This document shows positions 1 to 10,550 of a DNA stretch of 64,000 nt, piece by piece. The first letter of the stretch is position 1. Each line of letters opens with the position of its first letter. Below the pieces are notes generated by a model that searched no databases, was not told the origin of the DNA, and saw only the letters and a program-made list of their open reading frames with translations. Source of the stretch: Adineta ricciae (Eukaryota; Rotifera; Eurotatoria; Adinetida; Adinetidae); assembly GCA_905250025.1 (NCBI GenBank), contig CAJNOJ010000034.1:434001-498000 (forward strand), given 5' to 3'. A program made the translations under genes and the position numbers.

Positions 1-2867
1 ACAAAGACATCGTCACTTTGTTGCATGTATGTCCACATACGTTGAAAAACTTTCACATCTGATTTCTAAAGAACGAACAACGTAGTCAAACTTTTCGAGT
101 CACACATACAATGAATGGATACTTCAAAAAACGATTGTGTCGATCCACCACGAACGATGCCATATCGAATTTTGGTTTGTCTAGCGAGATCTTCCGCACT
201 CTCAATCGGCGTAACCATACGTTCGACAGTTAAGAAAGCAGCTGTAAAAACAAAAACCTTCATCGAACTTGTTGCCTTCTATTTCGTTTTACCTAAGTTA
301 GCAGTATATGATGATACCAGAATCATGGAAAAATACCACCAAACACCGGCTACCAAACGACCCGATATAGATCTACCGACAAATTTAAAGCGAATTCATA
401 ATAAAAGAATTTTGTTACCTTGGAATGAAATCCACACCCTGTTGCATGAAAGCAGCGAGGGCAAAGAAGAGCGTGTTCAAGATTGAGAATTTATTCGATA
501 ATTGAAAAGTTTCTTCATCTTCCATACTCCATTCATATGGAGAAAATCGCGAGACGAGAAATAGAATAACACTGACACCAATGTATGCAAATGTAACACA
601 CATCCAGATCTCTTTCGATAAGGGTGCCATAAATGAAAAAATACCTGAAAACAAACTAGCTCTACATGCATGAGAACACAATTCTTTTCTACCTGGAGCA
701 ATTTTCTCTGGTTTACTGATCAAAATACTGATACCAAGATTCATCCATGGTTTGCTAAAATCAACGACACTTTCCCGTTGACTTGTTATGGTTAACGGTG
801 CAATGGCTAAATCGACTTCATGTCGAACTAGTTCACCGACCATTCCCGTCCATGGTTGAGAGTTCGTCGGCTTATTTCCAAACGAGTTATCTTTGACAAT
901 GCGAAATTTACATGGTATTTCAAGTTTCTGTTCGCATATCAAACGTGCTAAATCAATGCAATAACCATGTAATTGATCAAACGTGAAATATTGACCGGTC
1001 GCTTCGGAGACAGTCATATTTCCAAGAGCAGTCGTATTCAACATGGTAAATGGTTCGTCCTCGAAAGAAAATGTACTATTTCTCACGGTCATCAAACAAG
1101 GTGCATGCAATACATACGATAATTGTCGATATAATTCGTTCTTTTCCCTTATCAAAATCATGTGCTTGACGTCCTTCGAATACCCTGAGATCGTCAAATG
1201 CAAATTCGTCATGAGTAAAATTGCCAATCTAGATAGGCATATGCTTGCGTCTTTTCCCATTTACAAACGATCAACTTACATGTCGCGGTAATCGATTCAT
1301 AGTCACTTGATACACATTCAACGTATAATTTAATCGTTCACCATATTCATTGAATGCGACGTTTCCGGAATAACCTTCGAAAGTAATCTAGACGAATACG
1401 AATATGATTTCTATATATCCCGTCGACGAGAAAGTCCTTACTGATCTCATTGTTTGGAAGAGCTTGTCGCCAAATGCTTCGTGTGAACGGTGTTTCCCTT
1501 TAGATCGACACTCGATCTTTAAATGATCGAAGTTATCATCGGTGGAATCCGAATCTATAATCTTAGCACGTGTTCGTTCATCCAAAGACATGATTGCTCG
1601 CATGTACAGATACAAAGTATCAGCCAACGCTTTCTTTTCAAACTACAACCACAAAATAATTCAAGGAAAAACTGCTGAAAATAGATTCAACCTACGGATG
1701 GTAATGATAATCGATCGTGGCCTGTTACATCGAACGAGGAGTTCAATTTATAAGCGGATTTAGGTAGAAAATAAGTGACATTCACACCACCATAACGAAA
1801 AGTGCGCATATCAATACGATTTGCTTCCTAAAACAGCACTTCATATTCGAATTTCTTTCTCATTTGACTTAACTCACCAAACTCATCAGAATATAGTGAT
1901 AGTGAGGTGTGGTCATGCCATGATGTCGAATCTAACAAATAAGAATTGACCCAAGCTGCATTTACAAACTCTCATCTTACTTGCATTAGTAATTTAACAT
2001 AACTGTTGATGTCATATAGATCTAATACGATATAACGCTCCTCCTTTGAACCACGATCATGGATTTCTACACTTTGCAGTAAATTTCTCGTATGATTTGA
2101 ATTCGTACTATCGATCAGATGTCGACCTTGGATGTCGAGAATATCATAACTTTTCTCTCGGGCTTGTGCGACCATCATCGCCTGGTAGCGTTCGAAAGCT
2201 TCATCGCCTTCGAAGATGTAAAACAATTTCATTACTTTATAACGTCTTATGCATGCTGCAAGAGCCGGCAGAAGATCGATTTTCATTGTTAGATGATAGA
2301 ATTTATTCAACGGAGGAAATTCTTGTTTGTTATAATTGAAATAATTCAATGAAACCATCGATATGTGTAATCGTCGCATGAATATCTCGAGCAAACGAGT
2401 TTTCGCATTGTTAATATTTGAAATTGTACCAATGGCACCAGATTCCAATCGATTACAAACTATTTACGAACAAGATATGTGTACGCAATTCATCTCTCAG
2501 AAAGTTTCTTTACTTTGATGAACACTGGCATAGATATTATCGTTCTTGAAAAACAAATGAAGCAATCAGAAAGTAGTGGGTTAGATTTGCAAGTCGATTA
2601 TACATACATTCACATTCTCATGAATAGATTGGAATGTGTATTGACCTTTGGGCCATAGGAATCCTTCGGTTAGATTCGTTGCTGCTGTTAAAGCTTGTAT
2701 GAAAGTGTTTGCTGCTTCATTATTTGTCGATTTTTCATCCACAAACCAACCTAGGATAGAAGTCTCCAGCTTTATTACTCGAACATATTCCATGACTTAC
2801 CAATAGGAATGTTTGTTTGACCTTGCGCGTTGAAAAATAGAACGAAATAGATCAGTATTCGAATCAT
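1..2867 (-). CDS. AMPA/kainate-type ionotropic glutamate receptor, 3' end beyond window
   Basis: Ligand-gated cation channel of the postsynaptic membrane. I read 14 exons on the minus strand: 2801-2867, 2608-2750, 2514-2544, 1981-2459, 1878-1931, 1696-1827, 1442-1642, 1280-1387, 1118-1228, 693-1059, 419-644, 293-372, 123-241 and 1-65, the last running off the left edge. The N-terminus is a signal peptide ([16 protein letters not shown]) followed by NIPIGWFVDE, as in other receptors. The N-terminal domain spans exons 2-8. S1 carries [10 protein letters not shown] with the Pro, Thr and Arg that bind glutamate. M1 follows ([18 protein letters not shown]), then a pore loop with FMQQG (Gln at the Q/R site), M3 [15 protein letters not shown] and the S2 GGSTQSFFE. 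The end of S2, M4 and the tail are outside the window. AMPA versus kainate cannot be settled from this part. Confidence 0.95.
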
Positions 2868-4387
2868 GTTTTAAGACTCATGATTGATGGATGGAAGAGA
2901 AGACGAAGCAAACGATTATGTTATCGTGATGTGTATATGTATGAGAAGTTTTATATATATATATTTTTTCCATGACTGAGTGATTTTATTATCAGGAGAT
3001 TTAATAATGACAGTAGAGAAAAAAAAGAAGACGAAGAAGATAAGATGAGATGGACCGGAAAAGAATAAGTACGTACGACGTTGAACGATGGAAATGCCTA
3101 TGTTCTAATCGATTGATCGATCGTATGGGAGCACAGAGGAATATTATTAATGAAAAAAGAATAGAATCGACTAAAAGCAAAAGAAACTGCTGTTGCTGAA
3201 GAGAATGTGGCATCTTAAACTATTCCAAACAGATTTTGGTCTCCTGAGTAATGAGAGATCAAGTTTGTTTCCCAATAATATCAATATGAATTTGTCGTAA
3301 GTTATTCTATTTGAAAGCACTATTAGGAAATCGAAAGAAAGAGCGAGAGAGATAGACTCTTAATCGATCAAATCGTATTAGGCACTAAATTGAAGTATAA
3401 GGTCATTATTTTAACAACGTTCTTCATTGATGATCTACGTGTCCGAAATATCAAATACGATTCAGAAATAATCCAATAATTTTTTTTTGGTAACATAGCT
3501 TTATTTCGTGTAACATTACTGCATATGCATAAGCCATAAATCAACGGTTAGTTGTTACACGAAAGCTGGGCACGAAAAATGAAAGAAGATAGGACCCATG
3601 ACGTATGTCTTTTATCCTAGAAGAAAAGGATGAGAAAAATAAACACGGAGAAAATATGGTTTGTGTATGGTAGTGGTGTGCGTCTGTGATGCGTCATGAT
3701 AAGAAAAAGAAGTTGAAGAAAAGGAAAGAGAATTTAAACGGTTACAGTTTAATCGGTAAATGGATTGAATTTTTCTCGTATTAGGTATAAGAACGCGTGA
3801 AAGATTTGGTAGTGGTGAAAGAGTCAGCAAACACGTTGATTCGGTTCGATATTAAATATGAAAAGAGAAAACGGTTTAGCTGGAAACGAAAGAATCAGCA
3901 TACATATTGCATACTTTACATATAGCATATGGAAGAGACAACAGAATTAGCTAGCGCGAAAGAATCGTTAGTTACGTTGAATCGATTCCATATTACATAC
4001 GAAAAGAAGACAACGAAAAAAAACGATCGAAAGAATAGTCAGCTGGATTGAATTCGTTTTATATTGTATACGTTGTTGCATATATACCAAACGCTTCGTA
4101 CGTTATTCCGATATAACGATTTTTGTATAGATTCGGCCGACAGTCCAATAATTGGAATTATCTTTTTTTAAGAAATGTTTTTTGTACGCATAAATTTTGC
4201 CCATTAATACGCAATATGGGTGCGAATAAGGTCGAAAAATGAGAACGAGGGTTACATGGAAGAGATTTCCATATTACCATTATTGATCAAACTACATGAT
4301 TCAGATTAATATAACACACAAAAAAACAACGACAGCAAGGTAAGAATTAAATAGTCGTTTTTAAAAAAATTAATGCAATGCCATTAA
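2868..4387. other. Intergenic region with degenerate repeat
   Basis: This lies between the start of the glutamate receptor and the 3' end of the IAP gene, both on minus. It is AT- and purine-rich, and the short ORFs in it have no recognisable motif. It contains the ~71-bp degenerate tandem repeat listed separately. The 3' UTR of the IAP gene must begin at its right end and the receptor promoter at its left end. Confidence 0.6.
3817..4099. repeat. Degenerate tandem repeat, four units of about 71 bp
   Basis: Four units begin with GAAAGARTC-like sequence at 3817, 3888, 3958 and 4029, so the spacing is 71, 70 and 71 bp. Each is followed by a TYAGCW / ACGTTGAATYG-like stretch and then a CATATT(A)..ATATG-AAAGARRAMAACG-like stretch. 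Units are clearly diverged from each other, so the repeat is old. No coding potential or transposon ends are visible. Confidence 0.6.
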
Positions 4388-5832
4388 TTACAGCTGCAAT
4401 GGGACACGTGTACTTATGGTTTTCTTGCATTTCCGACATACAAGCTGTGTGGGTCCGCATTGTGAACAAGTAAACATATGTCCACATGGTAGACAAACAT
4501 GTTGCCTTTGTTCAGTCAGACAGATATCACATAGATTTGCTTGGGCTGAATAACTGCTTCGATTTTCATTAACGATATCAGGACTTCTTGATGAGCTGCT
4601 CTCAGTAGTAATGTTTATCATTTCAGATCGTGATTCTAAAACGATTGATTAAGAAATATTAGTATGTTTATTACAAACATACCGTTTTGTTTTTTAATGT
4701 TTTCTGGGATCACAACAGATTTATCTTGATTATTGTGTTCATTCTGTTTTTGTAGAATAACACAAGCAATGTACAAGTCCATATCATCAGCAAAATCGTC
4801 TTCTAAAAAAGTGAATGTTGTACGATTAAGACGTCAAGATGTGTTTATGCATTTACTTTTTAGTTCTAATTGGTTTTTCCAGCATTGACTCACGATCGAA
4901 AATTCAAAACCTTCGTTGCGCAGATGGCATGAGATAGGTAGATCAAGTCGTGCCTTAAGCAATGCATCCAAAGTTGCTTGGTCAGGTATGGATAACTGTT
5001 CTGTGCTGACAGCTAAGCTCGTCTGATTTTGCCGCTGTCTTTCAAAAACAGATTGTACTAAATAAATAAAATTATCTACAATGAATAATCAATACCAAAA
5101 CGTACCTTCTTTTGTTCGTTTCAGTTTGGCACAGACATATGGGCACGTACGTGAACATAGTTTATGTATCTCACATGGATCATCATTGTCAGTCCATTGT
5201 TTGCACAGAAGACCGCAATAGATGCATATAGTTTGATCGCCAACGTTACAACTGAAGAATCCAGCTTCTATCATTCGTGTTATTGATCGGTCTGTGCGAT
5301 GCGGCCAATGAGAGAAAGTTCGTTTGCGCACTTGTTGAAGCAAATTGGTTTCGAATAACGAGATGGCCGGAGACAGCGACTCGCCTGGTTCAGTTTTCAT
5401 TCGTTTAGAGTAACTTTCTGGTCTACCAGATGATGTTAGTGAGTTCTCAACAGTAATTGTTGAGGAAGAAGAAGGAGACACAGGCAATATTGATGAAGAC
5501 GATGATTTTATAGATTGAACAAATGGGCAAGAGGAGCTTCTATCAGCATGAACGTTAAGAGGATTCATATCCATTGTCCAATTGTCTACTATAAGTCCAC
5601 ACCTGTCACAGCGAGCTGAATCGCCTTTACCTGTATATCTAAATTCGCAAGCGGCCATGTGACACGCTGAATAAACGCCATACTTCGTCGTTTCCCTTTT
5701 TATCAATGCGATCTTTTCTCGTAGACGATCGGAATTTGTTAACTTTTTCTTATTCGTAAATGACCGATTTGATGATACATCCTTAATTTCGCATCCACTG
5801 AACGAATCACTGCTTGCACTTGAATTATCCAT
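4388..5832 (-). CDS. Inhibitor-of-apoptosis protein: two BIR domains plus C-terminal RING
   Basis: Four exons (5106-5832, 4857-5057, 4683-4802, 4388-4635) give 431 residues. The start is the ATG at 5832 (MDNSSASSDS). BIR1 has C-x2-C-x16-H-x6-C in CDRCGLIVDNW..H..C; BIR2 has the classic RTFSHWP..AGFF opening and the same zinc spacing (CIYC..H..C). The C-terminal RING has C-x2-C-x11-C-x-H-x3-C-x2-C-x6-C-x2-C, the exact spacing of XIAP/cIAP RINGs, and ends close to the C-terminus as usual. The middle exons encode a low-complexity, helix-prone linker where other IAPs have UBA or a spacer. The family binds caspases and IAP-antagonist peptides and acts as a ubiquitin ligase; substrate specificity here is unknown. 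Confidence 0.93.
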
Positions 5833-7411
5833 AGACGACACTAACACTTTATGTTAGCTATATCTTAAATGTAGAGATAGGCGGTAAATATACATAACAA
5901 CAGATGAACTACTGAATTCTATCCATATTTGTTGGTACAGAAAACAGACTAAATATTTCTAATGGGGACTACGTAATAAATAAGAAATTCTATGATCCGT
6001 CTTATCGACGTATCTTGATACGAAATGAGCTCACTTAGGGCTCACCTATTTTGATATTAAAAGACGATTCTCCAAGTGTACCAAGTCATATATTTGACAT
6101 TTAGACTTCGAATGCACGAAATTAATTTAAATAGAACTATCCAATTTGATTGCTGTCATTACGGGGAAACGCCATTCACATTGCTCAATTGTGTTTTAAT
6201 TCGCCTCGTGTATTCGGGACCCAAATCATTCTTTTTATTAGATTTTAACCTACTGTACATGTAATGCACCAATAAGATAGCATACTATGTCACCAGTTGA
6301 ACGAATATGTTGGTCGCCAACTATATCCATATTTCTTTCATCATCGCATGTTAGTGAAAATTAATATTGTATATTATCTAAAGCACTTTCATTACCTGTC
6401 ATTGATGCTTTCAGCGCTTGATATGAACGAGTTTTTTGTCAAATAAAATAAAGTTTATTTGCTTTTCTGTCTGTTTGCGCTCTTACATTTTATATGCATG
6501 TCGCTTATTTTTCAATTGGCCTGAAAAACATTTTTACTCCTATCCCGTTTTTTCTCTTTCTTCTGTTGACGATACATTCATGCGACGAAATAGTGATGAA
6601 TAAACGCCGTCTAAATATATGACAGATAACCACGAATAAAAACTAACGAGAAAATAAATGAAGAAAAAAAAAGCTTTTATATTTACCGTCTTTTGTCTAC
6701 TATTCACATGAAGCACGTGGCGACAATAAACATCAGAATCTTATAGCAAGATGCAAATTTAATTTGTCGTAAAAAAAAAGAGTTTATTCAGAGTAATGGC
6801 TGATGTTATCAAATCAAAGTCATGAAACACACGATAAGAACAAAATATCGTTACAATTTAAAATAAAATGCATTCAGCACAAACTGACGTCATTTACAAA
6901 AGTATTCAAGACCTATTTCTATACCGCGCTACCATAATTCATCAAGAACATTGTACGTAAACGATCTGGCGCATCGCTGATTCAAAGCAAACTTACGAAT
7001 GTACTGTCTGATTATAGTTACGACAAATTGAAGAAAGCAACACTATGCGTTATTCTTATTTTCAATGTTTCTCTGCCTTCATACTATTCATGTCGTCCAC
7101 AAGCATTGTAATGGTTTAATAAAATTAACTGGAATAGATTTTGACGTGCAAGATTATTAAATATTTTTCTCTCATCTATATTTCGTGGCAAAAAAAATGA
7201 TAAAGACAGCATGCATAAATTCAAATGTGAAGTTTCCTTCTAAACACAACGAAACATTGGTATATTCGATTTCCTTAGAAGAAAAATTTCGTTTATGTCT
7301 ATTCAAGGTTGACGAAGAAAAAGGTAAGATCGTAATCAAATTGCGAGAAAAAAATAATCATAAATATCTGCTCTAATGGTAGAGAAGAACGAAAATATAT
7401 CAGGGGTCACT
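5833..7411. other. Intergenic region
   Basis: AT-rich stretch between the 5' end of the IAP gene and the 3' end of PEX11G. Short ORFs (for example 7185-7376 on plus) have no homology that I recognise and no splice context. No repeats or RNA genes were seen. It should hold the IAP promoter. Confidence 0.5.
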
Positions 7412-8261
7412 TTAATGTTCATGATGAAATTGAAAGAGTGAAAAGAGTCGTAAGAAAGCTGAACTTGTACCAAATACACCCACTTGTATGTAAGTCAGTG
7501 TCGATGCCCATAGATAACCACGTGGTAGATAATTCACAGCAACGATAAACTCCGTACCATCACGGACAGTTGCTAACATTGCATTGCGAGCAGCTGTCCA
7601 TGGAATAAGCGTCTTTTTCCTAGAAAGACAAATCGACTGATTAATTTTCGAACAAAATTAACTCGTACTCTTCTTCTTTTCGTTGTATACTATAACTTTG
7701 TTGTACCATATATTGTAAGACCACATAGGCGTTCCTATAAATGACACAATCGGTCAGCACGAATTACAACTAGAGGAAACTTACCAGAGAGCAGACGTCA
7801 ATAAAGCGGTTGACCAGAAAAAATTTGTGTAGAAATCCCATAGTTTCGGATTAACATCGAGCATTTTCATTTCACCTAACCATGCGATGTGTTCAGATGG
7901 ATAGTAACCGAGCCAGGCTATGTAATGAAGACACTTCAATAAACGAACAATCCAGTTGCGTTCCTATTGAATAAAAACAATTCTGTGATAAAAAGCAAAA
8001 ACAATCTGCTAAATTTCTTACACCAGGTCTCAATTCGTATGTAAATAAATCTCGAAGAATAGTCAAGTCATCGTACAAACGTAGGACAACACGACAATCT
8101 TCAAGTCGATGAAAAACACGCTGTAGAGACCGATGTAATTTGGTTTTTCGTGAGTAAAAACCACTGATTAGACAACACAAATAAAGTGTAAATGTAATTG
8201 CAGCATCACGACCTTCGTAACAATCAAGAACATCAACAGTTCGACTGACAATATCCGTCAT
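7412..8261 (-). CDS. PEX11G: Peroxisomal membrane protein PEX11-gamma type
   Basis: Four exons (8022-8261, 7785-7963, 7669-7734, 7412-7619) give 230 residues. The ATG at 8261 (MTDIVSRTVDVLD) is the first in frame; the frame upstream holds only a TTG. The N-terminal block LDCYEGRDAAI matches the conserved PEX11 helix region with YxGRD. A central hydrophobic segment (FYTNFFWSTALLTSAL) follows. The C-terminal VNYLPRGYLWAS matches the WLPRGVLWAG signature of the gamma isoform, and a last hydrophobic helix follows it. PEX11 proteins elongate peroxisomal membranes before fission. The length is close to human PEX11G. Introns are 48-58 nt. Confidence 0.9.
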
Positions 8262-8732
8262 AATAATGAACAAAAGTTACGAGGAAACCTTAGGGTGCCT
8301 ACTGTACAAACGATGTTCTTATCCTTATAACTATGTCGATATGTTGTGTGGCTTTTCTTCTTTTTTTTACCACTCGTACGACTAATATTTGTGTCTCGTC
8401 CTTTTCTCCTTGGTCTGATATCGATGCATATGCATCGATTGTCGTTCGTATTTTTCTGCTACTGCCACGACGTATCAGAGAAAATAGGGGTTGGTAATCT
8501 TCAACTAGATGAATGCCAACTAATAGATATTGTGGAGACGGAATATAAACTATTTTCATCCATTTCTTTTCTTCTTCGTTTCTCACCCGTCGACGAGAGT
8601 TATCCAATGCAAAGTATATAGTTTCCGTCTACACTGCATCAGACACACAGAATGAAAAACAGCGAATTTATTGAAAAAAAAAACAATCAAGCGCTACTAC
8701 TACGACAACAACAACAACACACACGCTCAAAT
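8262..8732. other. Intergenic region
   Basis: This lies between the PEX11G start and the 3' end of the cystine-knot peptide gene. Overlapping ORFs occur on both strands (8299-8607 minus, 8346-8621 plus), with no motif and no splice support. A CAACAACAACAA simple run occurs near 8706. Confidence 0.5.
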
Positions 8733-8978
8733 TTAAGTACAACGATCGCTACGGAGAGGAATATTCTCACAATGACCACTACAGCATGCGGAGTTTATAC
8801 CAAAACACCGCTTTCCTTTTCGTCGACAGCTTCGTCTATTACCCGTAAACCAGTTTAAGAACGAACGTTTGACTCTTATATTTGACACTTCCATGCCCGC
8901 TGCTTCTATTGTTGATGATGACATAACAATCAACAGAACAGCAGTTATCATTAGCATGGTAAACACATTGAAACGCAT
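8733..8978 (-). CDS. Secreted cysteine-rich peptide precursor with knottin-type cysteine frame
   Basis: Single exon, 81 residues. A hydrophobic signal peptide covers roughly residues 1-27 (ends TIEAAG). A short acidic-to-neutral propeptide ends in the dibasic RVKR at 35-38, a furin-type cleavage site. The predicted mature part is 43 residues, strongly cationic, with six cysteines in order C-x6-C-x6-CC-x3-C-x9-C. That C-C-CC-C-C frame is the inhibitor cystine knot layout seen in channel-modulating peptides, antimicrobial peptides and some neuropeptide-like proteins. Target and role cannot be read from sequence; toxin, defence and signalling roles are all possible. No paralog is present in the window. 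Confidence 0.72.
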   Translation of the reverse strand: MRFNVFTMLMITAVLLIVMSSSTIEAAGMEVSNIRVKRSFLNWFTGNRRSCRRKGKRCFGINSACCSGHCENIPLRSDRCT

Positions 8979-9713
8979 CCTTGTAAATAGAATAAAAAGC
9001 TAAAAGAAAGCACGAGAATGGCCGAATGTGAGAAATCAAACTAGACTAACTTTTTATGTCGATGTTGAACGATGGCAATCGAAAGAATGACCTCGAGACG
9101 AATACTTCCAAGATGTATTTATCCCCTCGAAGTTCAATTTACTGTTCTCTCTCTTCTTATTCGATGAGCTCAAAACACACGAGGTCAAATGAGGTCATAC
9201 TGGCCATTTCTCTCGACAAATTCACTTCGAACATTCCATAAACAAAATACAAAATAGGTTTTCGCAATTATTTTCTTGTCAAAAAGACTCTGAGTATGAT
9301 CATTGACTAATTTCGTTCCAATTATCAATGTCTCGTCATTTCGACGGTGCCCGTACCGCTGTATGTTTCCCTTTCTCTTATGTCATTAACTCGTGCGCAT
9401 ATAATGAGCAGAAGGTGATGTTATTCGATCTACTCATTAATTATATCTGTTGGACATTGACGCAAGAAAAGAAAGAGAGAACAGTTGGTGTGAAGAGAAA
9501 AAGAAAAATTCAATTACATAAAACGAAAAGTCACAAACATGTTAATTACAATACAATTGACAGTCGAGCAAAGAAACAAACGTACTACTTGTTCGCTTGG
9601 ACGCATATCGCATGTTTGAACTTCTAAGTTACTGTCGGTCTTGTGTTTGTCATAAATCACACATTGATTTTTAATATATAAATCATGTTCAATTGCTTGT
9701 ATGACATACAGTT
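8979..9713. other. Divergent intergenic region between knottin and EGF-CFC genes
   Basis: The two genes are transcribed away from each other, so this should hold both promoters. ORFs at 9056-9241 and 9328-9627 (plus) have no recognisable domain and no ATG/splice arrangement joining them to the EGF-CFC gene. The 9328 ORF opens on an AT-rich non-coding-like stretch with Lys-rich composition. Confidence 0.5.
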
Positions 9714-10495
9714 ATGTTCAGATTTTATTTTTCGATTATTTTCTTCTTCAGGTAGGAAAAGCATATGATCATAGAATGAATTCGTGTATTGAACGGTATT
9801 TGTTTAGATTCGTAGATGGATTTTATTTGTCAACAGAATCTGAAGGTATGAAAAGACACTTTGAGTTTTGAAATTATGCAAATGATTGTATTTCATAGAT
9901 TATGTGGGAGAACCCGAGCCATGCAATGCACGATGTCAAAATAATGGGGAATGTTTCCTCTCGTCCTTTTGTATTTGTCCGAAGTAAGTTGAACATCTAA
10001 GAGTGAATCTGTGTCATGAAAAAGAAATTTCTTTCAGAGGATTTTCCGGGCGATATTGCGAAATTTCTCTTGATGAACAGTGCGGCACCTTCCCATCGAT
10101 GACCAGAATGGAAATCGATTGTGTCCTATGCATATGCTACAATGGTATATTTATGTGTGATGTTTTACCCACTGGTTTTTGCAGTAAGTTTCCATTATGC
10201 ATTTTGTTATACACTCCGTCGTATGTTTTGAATAGGGCCTAAATTCCACAAGTCTATGAATCGTTCCATACGTATTAATCATGCGTTTCATGTTCTACAA
10301 TATCGTTTCAAACATATTCAATCATTTGAACCAATGACGAGATATAATGTTACATTAGACGATGACATTCAGCCGATCAATTTGCACGGCTATCGAATTC
10401 TTCTCAATCATTGCTCATCAGCGGTTTTATCGATATTTTTTATTTGGTTTTCTTGTTTATTATCTATGTCTTTGAAGATTTTCTCTGTATTATAA
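9714..10495 (+). CDS. EGF-CFC family protein (Cripto/Cryptic-like), GPI-anchor type
   Basis: Five exons (9714-9751, 9808-9845, 9899-9983, 10038-10183, 10236-10495) give 188 residues. The signal peptide is MFRFYFSIIFFF. An EGF-like domain with cysteines 34, 38, 44, 50, 52 and 61 has the shortened first loops typical of EGF-CFC proteins (CNARCQNNGEC..CICPKGFSGRYC). A CFC domain follows with six cysteines (69, 82, 85, 87, 94, 102); its spacing C-x12-C-x2-C-x-C-x6-C equals human Cripto, and the last gap is 7 against 8. The protein ends in a hydrophobic tail (SAVLSIFFIWF..) without a basic cytoplasmic part, consistent with a GPI signal. In vertebrates these are Nodal co-receptors. The Cripto His and Trp that contact ALK4 are replaced here (Ser and Arg), and the O-fucose Thr before the third EGF Cys is Glu. 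Confidence 0.88.
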
Positions 10496-10550
10496 ATGAC
10501 GAGATATAATTTAAAAATAGTTTTTTCATTGAAATGGAATTATACGAAGG

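Noticed and set aside
415..1260. Long ORF starting MGKDASIC as the start of the glutamate receptor
   Set aside because: The first ~65 codons run through introns and in an intron-side frame. Splice sites at 1118/1059 give the RIISTII-DEPFTML join that matches the family; the ORF start is illusory.
3001..3213. Minus-strand ORF rich in Leu and Phe near 3.1 kb
   Set aside because: Reads T-rich flank of the receptor; no signal peptide plus stop arrangement of a real gene and no conserved motif.
7185..7376. Small plus-strand ORF between the IAP gene and PEX11G
   Set aside because: Lys-rich read of AT-rich DNA with no splice or motif support.
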